Origin: Opitutaceae bacterium BACL24 MAG-120322-bin51
GTDB lineage: Bacteria > Verrucomicrobiota > Verrucomicrobiia > Opitutales > Coraliomargaritaceae
DNA length: 50,560 bases
Assembly (NCBI GenBank): GCA_905182435.1
Contig: CAJJBN010000018.1
Location: 5,001-55,560 of the forward strand
Direction of reading: 5' to 3'
In this document: positions 1 to 8,198 of the stretch, in pieces
Position numbering within the stretch: position 1 is the first letter of the stretch
How the letters are laid out: every line of letters begins with the position of its first letter
Program-made: the position numbers and the translations under genes
Notes under the pieces: model-generated
Databases searched by the model: none
What the model saw: the letters and a program-made list of their open reading frames with translations, nothing else
Told to the model about the DNA's origin: nothing

Positions 1-854
1 CTGATGTGCTTAATATCGCGGTAGATCGACTATCCGAAGGAATGACAGGCTACGCAGTCGCGCACATCGAAACACAAATCGACAAGATCCTCGACTACCA
101 AGCGAACTATATAATCGGCGCCGACGGACACGAATCCGTGGCGCGACGTAGCGCTGGCATCGACTTCCCTGAAGTGAGCCCCAGTACAGACTATGCAGTC
201 TTCGAGTTTAAGACTGACGCTGAGCTACCCAACGAAATGCGCCTCATCATTAAAGACAACAAAACACATGTTTACTGGCCACTCCCCAACGGCCACTGCC
301 GATGGAGTTTTCAAGTCGATCATGGCGAGGCCTCGAATCACTCACGGAAAAAAGACCATAAATTCAACCCATTCAACAACAGCAGTCCCCCACTCTTAGA
401 TCGCGAACAATTGGACACCTTCCTTGCCGAGAATGCAGCATGGTTCAAAGGTTCAGTCGAAGACCTTAGCTGGAGAATGCTGGTAAACTTCGAGCATCAC
501 CTCGCCAACTCCTTCGGCAAGGATCGCATCTGGCTCGCCGGCGACTCTGCCCACATGACGCCACATGCAGGCATTCTTAGCATGAATGTTGGCATGCGCG
601 AAGCAGTCGACCTCGTCGACATTTTGAGCATGTCCGACACACACCTCGGACGCCAGAAGGCCCTCGCCGACTACAACGAGCAACGCCTCGCCGAGTGGCA
701 ACGCCTCCTCGACCTCGACCACCATATTTACGCCGTCGATCAAACCGCACGCTGGGCGCTCGGCCATCGCAACAGTCTGATCGGCAATATTCCAGCCAGC
801 GGTGAAACACTCAGCGAACTGCTCGCCCAATTACATCTCATCGACGCCGCCTAA
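1..854 (+). CDS. FAD-dependent monooxygenase, 5' end outside window
   Basis: C-terminal part of a flavoprotein of the FAD_binding_3 family (UbiH/phenol hydroxylase-like aromatic hydroxylases), which use NAD(P)H and O2 to hydroxylate a substrate. The frame is open to base 3, so the true start and the N-terminal GxGxxG FAD motif lie upstream. Visible marks are the IIGADGHES segment, which fits the family DG motif, and LAGDSAHMTPHAG, which fits the GDSAH-type FAD ribityl-binding motif, followed by a helix (NVGMREAVDLVDIL) usual in this fold. The C-terminus is short, with no thioredoxin-like extension as in phenol hydroxylase. The substrate cannot be read from the sequence. The next gene starts 81 bases on and is unrelated, so there is no useful operon context. 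Confidence 0.85.
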   Translation, partial: DVLNIAVDRLSEGMTGYAVAHIETQIDKILDYQANYIIGADGHESVARRSAGIDFPEVSPSTDYAVFEFKTDAELPNEMRLIIKDNKTHVYWPLPNGHCRWSFQVDHGEASNHSRKKDHKFNPFNNSSPPLLDREQLDTFLAENAAWFKGSVEDLSWRMLVNFEHHLANSFGKDRIWLAGDSAHMTPHAGILSMNVGMREAVDLVDILSMSDTHLGRQKALADYNEQRLAEWQRLLDLDHHIYAVDQTARWALGHRNSLIGNIPASGETLSELLAQLHLIDAA

Positions 855-935
855 GCCGAAGCAGAAAAACCCATCATATCCCGCTTGTCAGAAGCGGCAC
901 CTGTAGATTAGCTGTATTCATACCAGATACAGTAG

Positions 936-2336
936 ATGAAAGTATTACAGAGTACCGCCACCGTTCTCATTCTCACGCTCACCTGCGCGCTGCACTCGCT
1001 AAACGGCCTCACGCTCTCGAACAAAGAAGGCACGGCCATTGACGTTGCGGTTCTGGAGATCGAAGACGCGCGTATTCAAATACGTCTTCAGAACGGCAGT
1101 ACCACTTGGCTCGACCGTGATCGATTGTCATCAGCCAGCCAGGAAGCGATCATCGAGCTCGCTACCCAGGATCAGTCACGCTTCCAAATAATCAACCAGC
1201 TGCTAGGAATCCCCTTATTAAATGACAATAATCTATGGGATGATGCGCCCGCCGAAGTCGCGCAGCGACTAGAATGGCCACTCGAATCTCAGACCGAGAC
1301 TCAATCCAGCTTCCGATACTACCCTCCTGCGACATACCATATACTGGAGGCGCGCCCCTACTCCTCGGTCATCTATGGAGTAAAAAATCAAGCTGCTTTA
1401 ATCAGCATCGTCTTTGCCAATAAGGGCGATTTCAAGTTTAGCAAGCCTCCCATCAAGAACGAAATCAAAGCGATGCAAGCAGCCATCGAACGCGACACCA
1501 ACAACATCATCACACGCATCAGCGACGCGCTAGGGGAACCCGAAAAACAACAATACGGCAGCGGCCGTGGCATCAAACAGCTCATACAGCGCTGGGACTG
1601 GAACGGCCACGCCCTGCTACTCGCCACGCAAGAAGACGAATACGTCAGCCTCAGAATAACCAGCAGCGCATCTGCAGACAACAAAGGTCGTGGCCAGAAA
1701 TTTTCCGACGCCAACCTACGCAAACTCACGACACAGAATATTATAACGCGCCCCAACGGCGATGTCATCATCGACAATATTCCGATGGTCAACCAAGGCC
1801 CCAAGGGCTATTGCGTGCCCGCAACCTTCGAACGCTACCTGCGCTATATGCAAATCCCCGCCGACATGTATATCCTAGCCATGGCAGGTCAGACCGAAAT
1901 CGGCGGCGGCACCTCACTCAGCGCGATCATTGCCTCAATCGAGGGATACATCGCCTCTCAGAGCCGCACAATGAAGCAGCTCAATGAACCGATCAAAATC
2001 CGCACCATTCAGAAATATATCGATAAAGGGCTGCCCCTAATTTGGACCATGTTTTCCTCAAACGCATATAACCAATATGCCAATCAACGAACTCAGCAGC
2101 GGGAATCAGTCACCGATTGGCAGACTTGGAGCAAAGATATTCAAACAAGCGCCCGCGCGACTGAACTCGCAAAAGATCTCATGTCCGCGCACGCCTGCAT
2201 GATCATCGGCTACAACAAAGCGACTGGCGAAATCGCAGTCAGCGATTCGTGGGGGCCTGCCTATAACGAACGTTGGATCTCCGCCGCACAAGCGGAACAA
2301 GTGTCTCAAGGATCCATTTATCTCGTCAGTTTTTAA
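936..2336 (+). CDS. Secreted SHD1-like / C39-like cysteine peptidase
   Basis: 466-residue exported protein. Residues 1-24 form a signal peptide (MKVLQSTATVLILTLTCALH...). Residues about 25-80 resemble the SHD1 domain common in Verrucomicrobia and Planctomycetes exported proteins (ARIQIRLQNGSTTWLDRDRLS). The C-terminal part looks like a papain-fold C39-type domain: Cys293 in QGPKGYCVPAT, His419 in SAHACMIIGYN and Asp437 in AVSDSWGP give a plausible Cys-His-Asp triad. I infer an envelope or extracellular peptidase; the substrate is unknown. It is not fused to an ABC transporter, so it is unlikely to be a bacteriocin-exporting C39 protein. The ATG start is chosen because the signal peptide begins there. 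The next gene follows after 47 bases. Confidence 0.72.
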   Translation: MKVLQSTATVLILTLTCALHSLNGLTLSNKEGTAIDVAVLEIEDARIQIRLQNGSTTWLDRDRLSSASQEAIIELATQDQSRFQIINQLLGIPLLNDNNLWDDAPAEVAQRLEWPLESQTETQSSFRYYPPATYHILEARPYSSVIYGVKNQAALISIVFANKGDFKFSKPPIKNEIKAMQAAIERDTNNIITRISDALGEPEKQQYGSGRGIKQLIQRWDWNGHALLLATQEDEYVSLRITSSASADNKGRGQKFSDANLRKLTTQNIITRPNGDVIIDNIPMVNQGPKGYCVPATFERYLRYMQIPADMYILAMAGQTEIGGGTSLSAIIASIEGYIASQSRTMKQLNEPIKIRTIQKYIDKGLPLIWTMFSSNAYNQYANQRTQQRESVTDWQTWSKDIQTSARATELAKDLMSAHACMIIGYNKATGEIAVSDSWGPAYNERWISAAQAEQVSQGSIYLVSF

Positions 2337-2383
2337 CGAATTGAGTTTGCAGGAATACAACACGCAGTTGATCGTGGGCGCAC

Positions 2384-3541
2384 ATGAGCGCACAAGATTA
2401 CAATTTCGACACCTGCCCCGATCGCACTGGCTACGGCTCCCTCAAATGGGATAAATACAAGGGCCGAGACATCCTGCCACTCTGGGTGGCCGACATGGAC
2501 TTTACTACCGCGCCCGAAATCATCGCCGCCCTGCAGCAGCGCCTCGACCACGGCATCTACGGCTACACCATCCCCTACCAAGCTCCGATTCAGGCCGTCC
2601 TCGACTACTTGGATCGTCAGCACGGCTACAGTGCCAAGGCCCATTGGCTCAACTTCCTGCCCGGCCTCGTGCCCGCAATCAACCTCTGCTGCCACGCCTA
2701 CGTCGCAGCCGATGAGTCCGTGATGACTGCCACGCCCGTCTACCCGCCATTCCTTGGCGCACCTGACTACGCAAATCGTGAACTGATTAAAACTCCGCTT
2801 TGCCTCGACGCCGACGACCAGTGGACACTCGACTTCGAGGCCATGGAAGCCGCGGTGCAGCCAAACACCAAGCTGTTCATTCTGTGCAGTCCGCACAATC
2901 CGGTCGGCCGCGTTTACACCAAAGAAGAGCTCACCCGCCTCGGCGACTTCTGCGAGAAGCACGACCTAATCCTCATTTCCGACGAGATCCACTGCGACCT
3001 AGTGTTTGACGCTAACGCAGAGCACATCGTTACCGCGAAACTAAGCGAGAACCTAGCCGCACGCACCGTCACACTGATGGCTCCGAGCAAGACCTACAAC
3101 CTACCCGGCCTCGCGTGCGCCTTCTCGATTATCGAGAACTCAAAGCTACGCCTCCAATTTCAGAAAACGATTCGCGGCATCATCACCGAGGTCAACTGCT
3201 TCGGCTATGCCGGCTGCGAAGCAGCCTACAACCTTGGTGAGCCATGGCGTCAGGCACTACTCTCGTATTTACGCGACAACTACGAACTCACCACCAAGTT
3301 CATTCAAACGCAAATTCCGGGCATCACCTTCCGCCCGATGGAGTCGACTTACCTAGCGTGGTTCGACGTCACACGACTCGAACTAGAGAAGCCAGTCACC
3401 TTCTTCGAAGACAACGGCGTCGGCTTATCCGACGGCACCCCCTTCGACGGCATCCAACATGTACGCCTCAACTTCGGTTGCCCACGCAGCCGACTCCTCG
3501 AAGGCCTCGAAAAAATGGCCACGGCCCTCAATAACCGATAA
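2384..3541 (+). CDS. patB: MalY/PatB-type PLP-dependent C-S lyase (cystathionine beta-lyase)
   Basis: 385-residue fold-type I PLP enzyme of the MalY/PatB family, expected to cleave C-S bonds of cystathionine or cysteine conjugates in methionine/cysteine metabolism. Family marks: N-terminal LPLWVADMDF, HNPVGRVYTKEEL in the cofactor region, SDEIHCDLVF with the Asp that contacts the pyridine nitrogen, and the Schiff-base lysine K236 in APSKTYNLPGL. Length matches the family (about 380-400). Some relatives have been recruited as regulators or aminotransferases, so the exact substrate is uncertain. The start ATG 2384 lies 47 bases after the protease gene. The 60 bases downstream carry a CT-rich repeated word found in other gaps of this window. 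Confidence 0.88.
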   Translation: MSAQDYNFDTCPDRTGYGSLKWDKYKGRDILPLWVADMDFTTAPEIIAALQQRLDHGIYGYTIPYQAPIQAVLDYLDRQHGYSAKAHWLNFLPGLVPAINLCCHAYVAADESVMTATPVYPPFLGAPDYANRELIKTPLCLDADDQWTLDFEAMEAAVQPNTKLFILCSPHNPVGRVYTKEELTRLGDFCEKHDLILISDEIHCDLVFDANAEHIVTAKLSENLAARTVTLMAPSKTYNLPGLACAFSIIENSKLRLQFQKTIRGIITEVNCFGYAGCEAAYNLGEPWRQALLSYLRDNYELTTKFIQTQIPGITFRPMESTYLAWFDVTRLELEKPVTFFEDNGVGLSDGTPFDGIQHVRLNFGCPRSRLLEGLEKMATALNNR

Positions 3542-3544
3542 CAA

Positions 3545-3592
3545 TCTCAGGTCTCAAGCCTCTTACCTCAAGTCTCTGACCTAAAGTCTCAC
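3545..3592 (+). repeat. Degenerate CTCA(G/A)GTCTC word repeat
   Basis: The short gap before the S4-domain gene is made of variations on one word: CTCAGGTCTC, CAAGCCTCTTAC, CTCAAGTCTC, CTAAAGTCTC. The same word recurs before hrpB's stop (30815-30914) and before ribB (37441-37492). No function is known to me. Confidence 0.6.
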
Positions 3593-3601
3593 ATACGAAG
3601 A

Positions 3602-3991
3602 ATGGAATCTGTCCGCTTAGACAAATGGCTCTGGGGCACGCGCGTGTATAAAACACGCAGCGATGCCGCCGAAGCCTGTCGCGGTTCCGCGATTCGGCAC
3701 AACGGCACCATTGCCAAGCCCTCGGCAAAAATTCGGGCTGGCGACACCATTATCGCACGCACCAAAGCACTCACCCGAACCCTACACGTCGTCGGGCTCA
3801 CCGAGAAACGTGTCGGCGCGGCATTGCTCCCGAATTACTTCGAAGATCAAACACCCGAATCCGAATATGCAGCAGCCCGCGAAAAACGCGAGAACGCCAA
3901 AGTCTTCAGCCACAAAGGCGCAGGTCGCCCAACCAAAAAAGACCGCCGCGACATCGAGCGCCTGCTAGGGGATAATAAAAAAGATATCTAG
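3602..3991 (+). CDS. hslR: S4-domain RNA-binding protein, Hsp15-like
   Basis: 129 residues. An S4 RNA-binding domain starts at residue 4 (VRLDKWLWGTRVYKTRSDA) and runs to about 65. It is followed by a basic, charged tail (REKRENAKVFSHKGAGRPTKKDRRDIERLLG) like that of E. coli Hsp15, which binds 50S subunits carrying a nascent chain and helps recycle stalled ribosomes. The length fits (Hsp15 is about 133 residues). The ATG at 3602 follows a weak GAAG purine stretch. It sits alone between the C-S lyase and a damaged methyltransferase gene. Function beyond rRNA binding is inferred from the family. Confidence 0.85.
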   Translation: MESVRLDKWLWGTRVYKTRSDAAEACRGSAIRHNGTIAKPSAKIRAGDTIIARTKALTRTLHVVGLTEKRVGAALLPNYFEDQTPESEYAAAREKRENAKVFSHKGAGRPTKKDRRDIERLLGDNKKDI

Positions 3992-4076
3992 CTTTATTGA
4001 TCGAGGGTAACGCTCCTGTCGCTTGCGCACCGACGACCAACCAGCTTTGCTCCTTTTATACCGCATTAGGAGTAAG

Positions 4077-4802
4077 ATGACAGATGCAGTTTCCCTCCAG
4101 CCTTTCTTAAGGCACAGCTTTCACTACAACTCTAACTATCCCTCTTCACTACCCGTGTCCTACGAAGAAATCCCATACACCGTCGAAGACCGTACGACCT
4201 ACCGCCCGTGGTTGTAGCCTTCATTGACGAAGCCGACCGTCGCTGCGACGACTTCTACGAGCAGCAGCTCAACAAGCGCTATCCCCGCTACGTGCCGAGC
4301 GAACCCGCGCAAGTTTACGCTGCGCTACGCCACGTCACTGAGCAAGGTCTGCCCCTCGGTGACACCTTTATCGAATGGGGCAGCGGCTTCGGTGTCGGCA
4401 CTGGATTCGCCGCATTGCTTGGCTACCAAGCGCACGGCATCGAGATTGAAGAAACGCTCGTCGAAAAGGCTGAATCACTGCTCGCCGACCAAGGCCTCGA
4501 CGCAGAGTTCCTACCTGTCAGCTACATCCCCGACGGCTTTCATCAGCTACGATGCGCTAAGCGGACACGACATCGTGCGCGACGATAGCTTCGGCCATAG
4601 CGTCGAGGGCAATCCGCGCTACGAAGGCATGGATATTGACATTGAAGAAGTGGATCTATTCTTCGTCTACCCATGGCCAGGTGAGCAAGAAATGATGCTC
4701 AAACTCTTCGACGCCGTTGCAGGCGAGGGCGCGATCCTAGTCGCCTACTTCGGTGACCGCGACATCTGCCTGTACCGCAAGCTCGAAGACGAGGATTATT
4801 AA
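4077..4802 (+). pseudogene. SAM-dependent methyltransferase-like gene with two compensating frameshifts
   Basis: Three frame segments combine into one protein of about 241 residues. ATG 4077, with AGGAG upstream, reads MTDAVSLQPFLRHSF...TVEDRTTYRPWL and meets a stop at 4215-4217. The frame then shifts to VVAFIDEADRRCDDFYEQ, through the motif IEWGSGFGVGTGFAALLGY and an acidic HGIEIEE strand end, to SYIPDGF near 4540. It returns to the first frame at ISYDALSGHDIV and ends FGDRDICLYRKLEDEDY. One missing base near 4211-4214 (TTGG to TTG) and one extra T in the TTT at about 4540 explain everything. WGSGFGVG and HGIEIEE resemble Rossmann-fold methyltransferase motifs I and II, but no substrate can be named. 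It is either a real pseudogene or a victim of sequence errors. Confidence 0.7.
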
Positions 4803-4810
4803 ATCCTGAA

Positions 4811-5908
4811 TTAACGTCGCCCCGCGCGAGGTGGCTTGCGGCTATATTTCTCGCCCTTGGAGTTCAGCTCGCGGCGGGTGCGACGACTCACGGTGAGTTC
4901 GCGTTTTTTCTTACGCTGGCTGAGTTTCTCCAGTTCAAAATCGAGTTTCAGGTAATTAATAAAGCGCTCACGACTCAAGGTGCCCGCTTCGATCGCCGTC
5001 TGAATCGCACAGCCCAAATCCGAGCGGTGCTTACAATCGTGAAATTTACATTGAGTGGCGACCTCGTCGAAATCGCGAAAACTTTCCTTCAATGTTTTCG
5101 CATCGGTCCAGACCTGCACCTCGCGAATCCCGGGGTTATCGATCAGCATACCGCCTGCCTTCAGCGGCAACAGCTCACGCGCCGTCGTCGTATGCGTGCC
5201 CTTGCCTGTCACACCATTCACCTCACCCGTCCAGAGCCAATCTTGACCGATTAATTGATTGATCAGCGAAGACTTACCCACACCACTGGAGCCAATCAAC
5301 GCAATCGTCACCCCCGGCTCCAGATAACTCCGAATCGCATCGACTCCCGAACTTTCGATTGCAGACGTCAGAATCACCTCAACATCTGGGCTCAGTGCCT
5401 CCAATGCCTCTTTCGCCATCTGATTGATCTCATCCGGATACAGATCACTCTTGTTCAACAACACTACCGAGCGTGCGCCACTACGCAGCATCACCGTAAA
5501 ATAGCGCTCCATCCGGCGTAAATTAAAATCCTGACCAGCGTCGGTCACGACAAACACGACATTCACATTGGCAGCCATCACCTGCTCTTCAGTACCCTTG
5601 CCCGGAGCTTTACGCGAGAGACAAGTCTGCCGCTCCATGCGCGCACGAATCAAGCCCTCGTACTCATTGCCCTCGGCACCCATTTCCAGTGCGACCCAAT
5701 CACCAACTGCAGGCAATTCCGCATCCGTCTGCGCCTCGTGGTAGACCGCGCCACCTAAAGCCACCTCCATCTCAGTACCATCATCAAGCACCGCACCATA
5801 CGAGATCTTGTTGTCCCGGATCAGACGCGCAGGCACCCAGCCTTTGTCTCGGCAATCTGCAAATTCCGCTTCAAAGCGGTCGTTCCATCCTAGGTCATTC
5901 AGTGTCAT
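4811..5908 (-). CDS. rsgA: Ribosome small subunit-dependent GTPase RsgA
   Basis: 365-residue circularly permuted GTPase that acts in late 30S assembly. Domain order: N-terminal OB fold (about 1-110, with GDWVALE), then the permuted G domain with G4 LNKSDL before G1 GSSGVGKSSLINQL and G3 DNPGIREVQ, then a C-terminal zinc knuckle with Cys/His ligands in CKFHDCKHRSDLGC. The tail is strongly basic (KKKRELTVSRRTRRELNSKG), which fits rRNA contact. The length matches RsgA (about 350). It is convergent with the damaged methyltransferase gene, 8 bases away. Upstream genes on the same strand are unrelated. Confidence 0.95.
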   Translation of the reverse strand: MTLNDLGWNDRFEAEFADCRDKGWVPARLIRDNKISYGAVLDDGTEMEVALGGAVYHEAQTDAELPAVGDWVALEMGAEGNEYEGLIRARMERQTCLSRKAPGKGTEEQVMAANVNVVFVVTDAGQDFNLRRMERYFTVMLRSGARSVVLLNKSDLYPDEINQMAKEALEALSPDVEVILTSAIESSGVDAIRSYLEPGVTIALIGSSGVGKSSLINQLIGQDWLWTGEVNGVTGKGTHTTTARELLPLKAGGMLIDNPGIREVQVWTDAKTLKESFRDFDEVATQCKFHDCKHRSDLGCAIQTAIEAGTLSRERFINYLKLDFELEKLSQRKKKRELTVSRRTRRELNSKGEKYSRKPPRAGRR

Positions 5909-6010
5909 GTGCGGCCGACTCTAGCGACAACACAGCAAGTGTTAACCACAAAAATCACAGAAAATACAAAACCCTAAACCCAGCGAGTTGAACTGAGTGA
6001 CTCCCAAACA

Positions 6011-6265
6011 TTAGCAGCGATCTAAGCCCTCAAACTCCGCATACAATGCCTTCCACTCGGCATCCAAGCTGGTGGTGCAGACTGGTTGCACCGCACGATT
6101 ATACCAATACTCCGCTTTAACTTCATCGCCTTCGACTCGATGCAGGTACGCGTGCACCCACGCCGACTCCGCAGTAACCATATACTGCACCATCTCATGT
6201 GCTCGCTTCCAGTCGCCCTGCTGCTCGGCTTCCAACGCTCTTAGGTAAATATTTTTCTCCTGCAT
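6011..6265 (-). CDS. Small conserved hypothetical protein, helical, TPR-like
   Basis: 84 residues with no signal peptide or membrane segment. The segment WVHAYLHRVEGDEVKAEYWYNRAV looks like one TPR-type helical hairpin and matches a short hypothetical-protein type I recall from several phyla with an AYLHRxEGDxxxAxYWYxRA core. Function unknown. It starts with ATG about 100 bases upstream of rsgA's start, and no Shine-Dalgarno motif is obvious. Codon use looks like that of its neighbours, and the recognisable motif makes it more than a chance ORF. Confidence 0.6.
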   Translation of the reverse strand: MQEKNIYLRALEAEQQGDWKRAHEMVQYMVTAESAWVHAYLHRVEGDEVKAEYWYNRAVQPVCTTSLDAEWKALYAEFEGLDRC

Positions 6266-6349
6266 TGTATTCTGATCTGTCGAGGCCTCGCCTAATGGCG
6301 AGCTAGAAAAAGCGCAGCAGGCAAAGATCTGACGATTGAAGACACAAAA

Positions 6350-6889
6350 TCACGCATCTATAGTTTGCACGCGACGCAATGCGAATGCCAGCAACAGCAA
6401 CAGCACCGCAACTGTAGCGAGCACAAACACCGCCGAGCTCGGCATCGCCAACCACTGCAGAGACTCCTTAGCAAGCCCAGTCCCGCCGAGGCGAGGGGCT
6501 CGAAACCCAGCCCACATCCAAAATATCGAGTAGCCAAATCCGCCCGCACCTAGCCCCACGCTGACTGCCTGAAGCAGGCGCCTAGAAGGAGTCAGCCAAC
6601 AAACTAGAACGATTAAACAAACAGCTGTCGTGCCCATCCCCCCAGCATGTAAGTGAGACCGCTTCATATAAGACCACGACTTCGCAGTAACCGCCTGCAT
6701 TACAGCTTCATCTCCCTGATATACTGACTCCCGAACCTCGCTTGCCGAATGCTGCAACTCATTTTTAATGGCAGCTTCGTTCAGCCCAAAAACAATGCCC
6801 ATCGCCTGACCATAAAAAATAGTCAGCACGGCAAGCACCAGCCCCCAAGATACGATTTGTAAGTTCCTCAAGATGCAATTTATATTCAT
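6350..6889 (-). CDS. Unknown integral membrane protein
   Basis: 179 residues with about four hydrophobic segments: roughly 12-35 (IVSWGLVLAVLTIFYGQAMG), 84-103 (GTTAVCLIVLVCWL), 108-127 (AVSVGLGAGGFGYSIFWMW) and 150-170 (SAVFVLATVAVLLLLLAFAL). The loop after the first segment carries an acidic, helical stretch (ASEVRESVYQGDEAVM) and a His-rich turn (RSHLHAGGMG). I do not recognise the family. It starts 29 bases after the previous gene on the strand, so it may be the last gene of the run that begins at 9793. Confidence 0.6.
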   Translation of the reverse strand: MNINCILRNLQIVSWGLVLAVLTIFYGQAMGIVFGLNEAAIKNELQHSASEVRESVYQGDEAVMQAVTAKSWSYMKRSHLHAGGMGTTAVCLIVLVCWLTPSRRLLQAVSVGLGAGGFGYSIFWMWAGFRAPRLGGTGLAKESLQWLAMPSSAVFVLATVAVLLLLLAFALRRVQTIDA

Positions 6890-6918
6890 AACATTAATCT
6901 AACAAAGCACTGGCGCGC

Positions 6919-7434
6919 CTAAAGCCCGAACACGCTACGCACGAATCGCCAAATATCAAAAGACGCTGGCGGTGGCGTACTATCGCCACTCTCAGCATTA
7001 TCACTCTCACTACTCCGAGCGCTCTCACTCTCCGCTACCTCCGAAGGCTCGAAGCTTAACTCCAAGCGATAATCTGCAATCGAAGGGCGCTGCTGCACTG
7101 CCGCTTCAACCGTCTTGGTCAACTGTGCCAGATAATCCTGCCCAGTGGATTCGAGCAGGATCGGGCCAAAATAATAGCTCAGACTCTCGTGCTTATAGAT
7201 CACATACCAACCGCTGTCTAACTCGGTTGGCCCTGCCTTTATCTGCCCAGGGAAACGTTGATCAAACCGAGCCTTCGACAAAAATCCGGTATACGAAATC
7301 GCCGACTCTTTGATCACGCGAATCTCTGATACACTCTGCGCAACGCCATTAACAGAACCAATCAATAACACCAATAGCAGCCACCCGAGAGCCCTCAATT
7401 GCTTCATATTATATCTGGCGTTTGAAATTTCCAT
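6919..7434 (-). CDS. Unknown exported protein
   Basis: 171 residues; family not recognised. A signal peptide is present: either from the ATG at 7434 (MEISNARYNMKQLRALGWLL...) or from the internal ATG at 7407 (MKQLRALGWLLLVLLIGSVNG), which gives a more compact leader. The 7434 start lies two bases after the upstream gene's stop and suits translational coupling, so I list it. The mature part has a mixed domain (ISYTGFLSKARFDQRFPG...YVIYKHESLSYYFGPILLE) and then a Ser/Glu/Asp-rich stretch before a hydrophobic C-terminus (FDIWRFVRSVFGL). Confidence 0.6.
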   Translation of the reverse strand: MEISNARYNMKQLRALGWLLLVLLIGSVNGVAQSVSEIRVIKESAISYTGFLSKARFDQRFPGQIKAGPTELDSGWYVIYKHESLSYYFGPILLESTGQDYLAQLTKTVEAAVQQRPSIADYRLELSFEPSEVAESESARSSESDNAESGDSTPPPASFDIWRFVRSVFGL

Positions 7435-7436
7435 AT

Positions 7437-8198
7437 TTACAGACCTGAAGGTAAATCCGAACCATAGTCGCCACTACCAGCTTCCACCCCCGGCGTGGAA
7501 GCACCCGCACCTGATCCAGCGCTCGGCGTGCTCGTAGGGGGCGGCACAGCGCCGCTGGACGAACCCGGCGGCGGTGGAACACTCGCACTCTTGGACTCAT
7601 GCACTTCGACCGTGCTGCTCGCTCCACCTGTCGCTCCAAAACCAAAATCTTCGAAACTGCGCTCAGTCGGTGCGCCGCCGCCACCTGAACCGCCAGTGCC
7701 AGTCATTTCTACGGCTGGCACGCCTGCGCCGCCGCCACTGCCTCGGCCAGTAGCACCGTCAACCGATGTTTTCCCACCACTGCCGGCGCTCGGCGTGGTC
7801 GCACCTGACTTAGAACTCGCACTGTCAACAGATTCACCTCCAACAACCTCCCCGACACGACTAAAATCACGCCCACCATCACTAGATGATTCGGACGCAG
7901 CACCCGTTTTCGAACTCTCGCCCGCCACTGCTTCGCCAGCAGTCACACCATCAATCTCGCTAAAATCACGCGACTGTGACGAGGCCTCTTCTGCGCCTTC
8001 GCCAGCACTCTGCTCTGCTTCGCCGCTCGCACCTTCGCTGCCACTCGCCTCTGGCGATGCTGCTGGCGGCGGAGGCGTCATCATGCGTCCGTCAAACAAA
8101 TCAGGATCTACACCGGCATACGTCGCACCGACGGAGATCAACAGACCGCCCGCCCAAGCGAAGCAACTCTGTATAAATAATAGCAAGCGACGGCTCAT
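7437..8198 (-). CDS. Exported Gly/Ser-rich low-complexity protein
   Basis: About 253 residues. The start at 8198 is chosen because its ATG overlaps the upstream TGA as ATGA, a typical coupled junction. A signal peptide (MSRRLLLFIQSCFAWAGGLLI...) precedes a mature protein dominated by Gly, Ser, Ala, Glu and Pro. It has three spaced echoes of one short motif: SRDFSEIDGVTAGEAV, GRDFSRVGEVVGGESV and ERSFEDFGFGATGG. The motifs may be short linear binding sites in a disordered chain. Function unknown. Such composition can produce spurious ORFs, and a 252-codon antisense ORF exists here, but the signal peptide and coupled start favour this strand. Confidence 0.6.
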   Translation of the reverse strand: MSRRLLLFIQSCFAWAGGLLISVGATYAGVDPDLFDGRMMTPPPPAASPEASGSEGASGEAEQSAGEGAEEASSQSRDFSEIDGVTAGEAVAGESSKTGAASESSSDGGRDFSRVGEVVGGESVDSASSKSGATTPSAGSGGKTSVDGATGRGSGGGAGVPAVEMTGTGGSGGGGAPTERSFEDFGFGATGGASSTVEVHESKSASVPPPPGSSSGAVPPPTSTPSAGSGAGASTPGVEAGSGDYGSDLPSGL

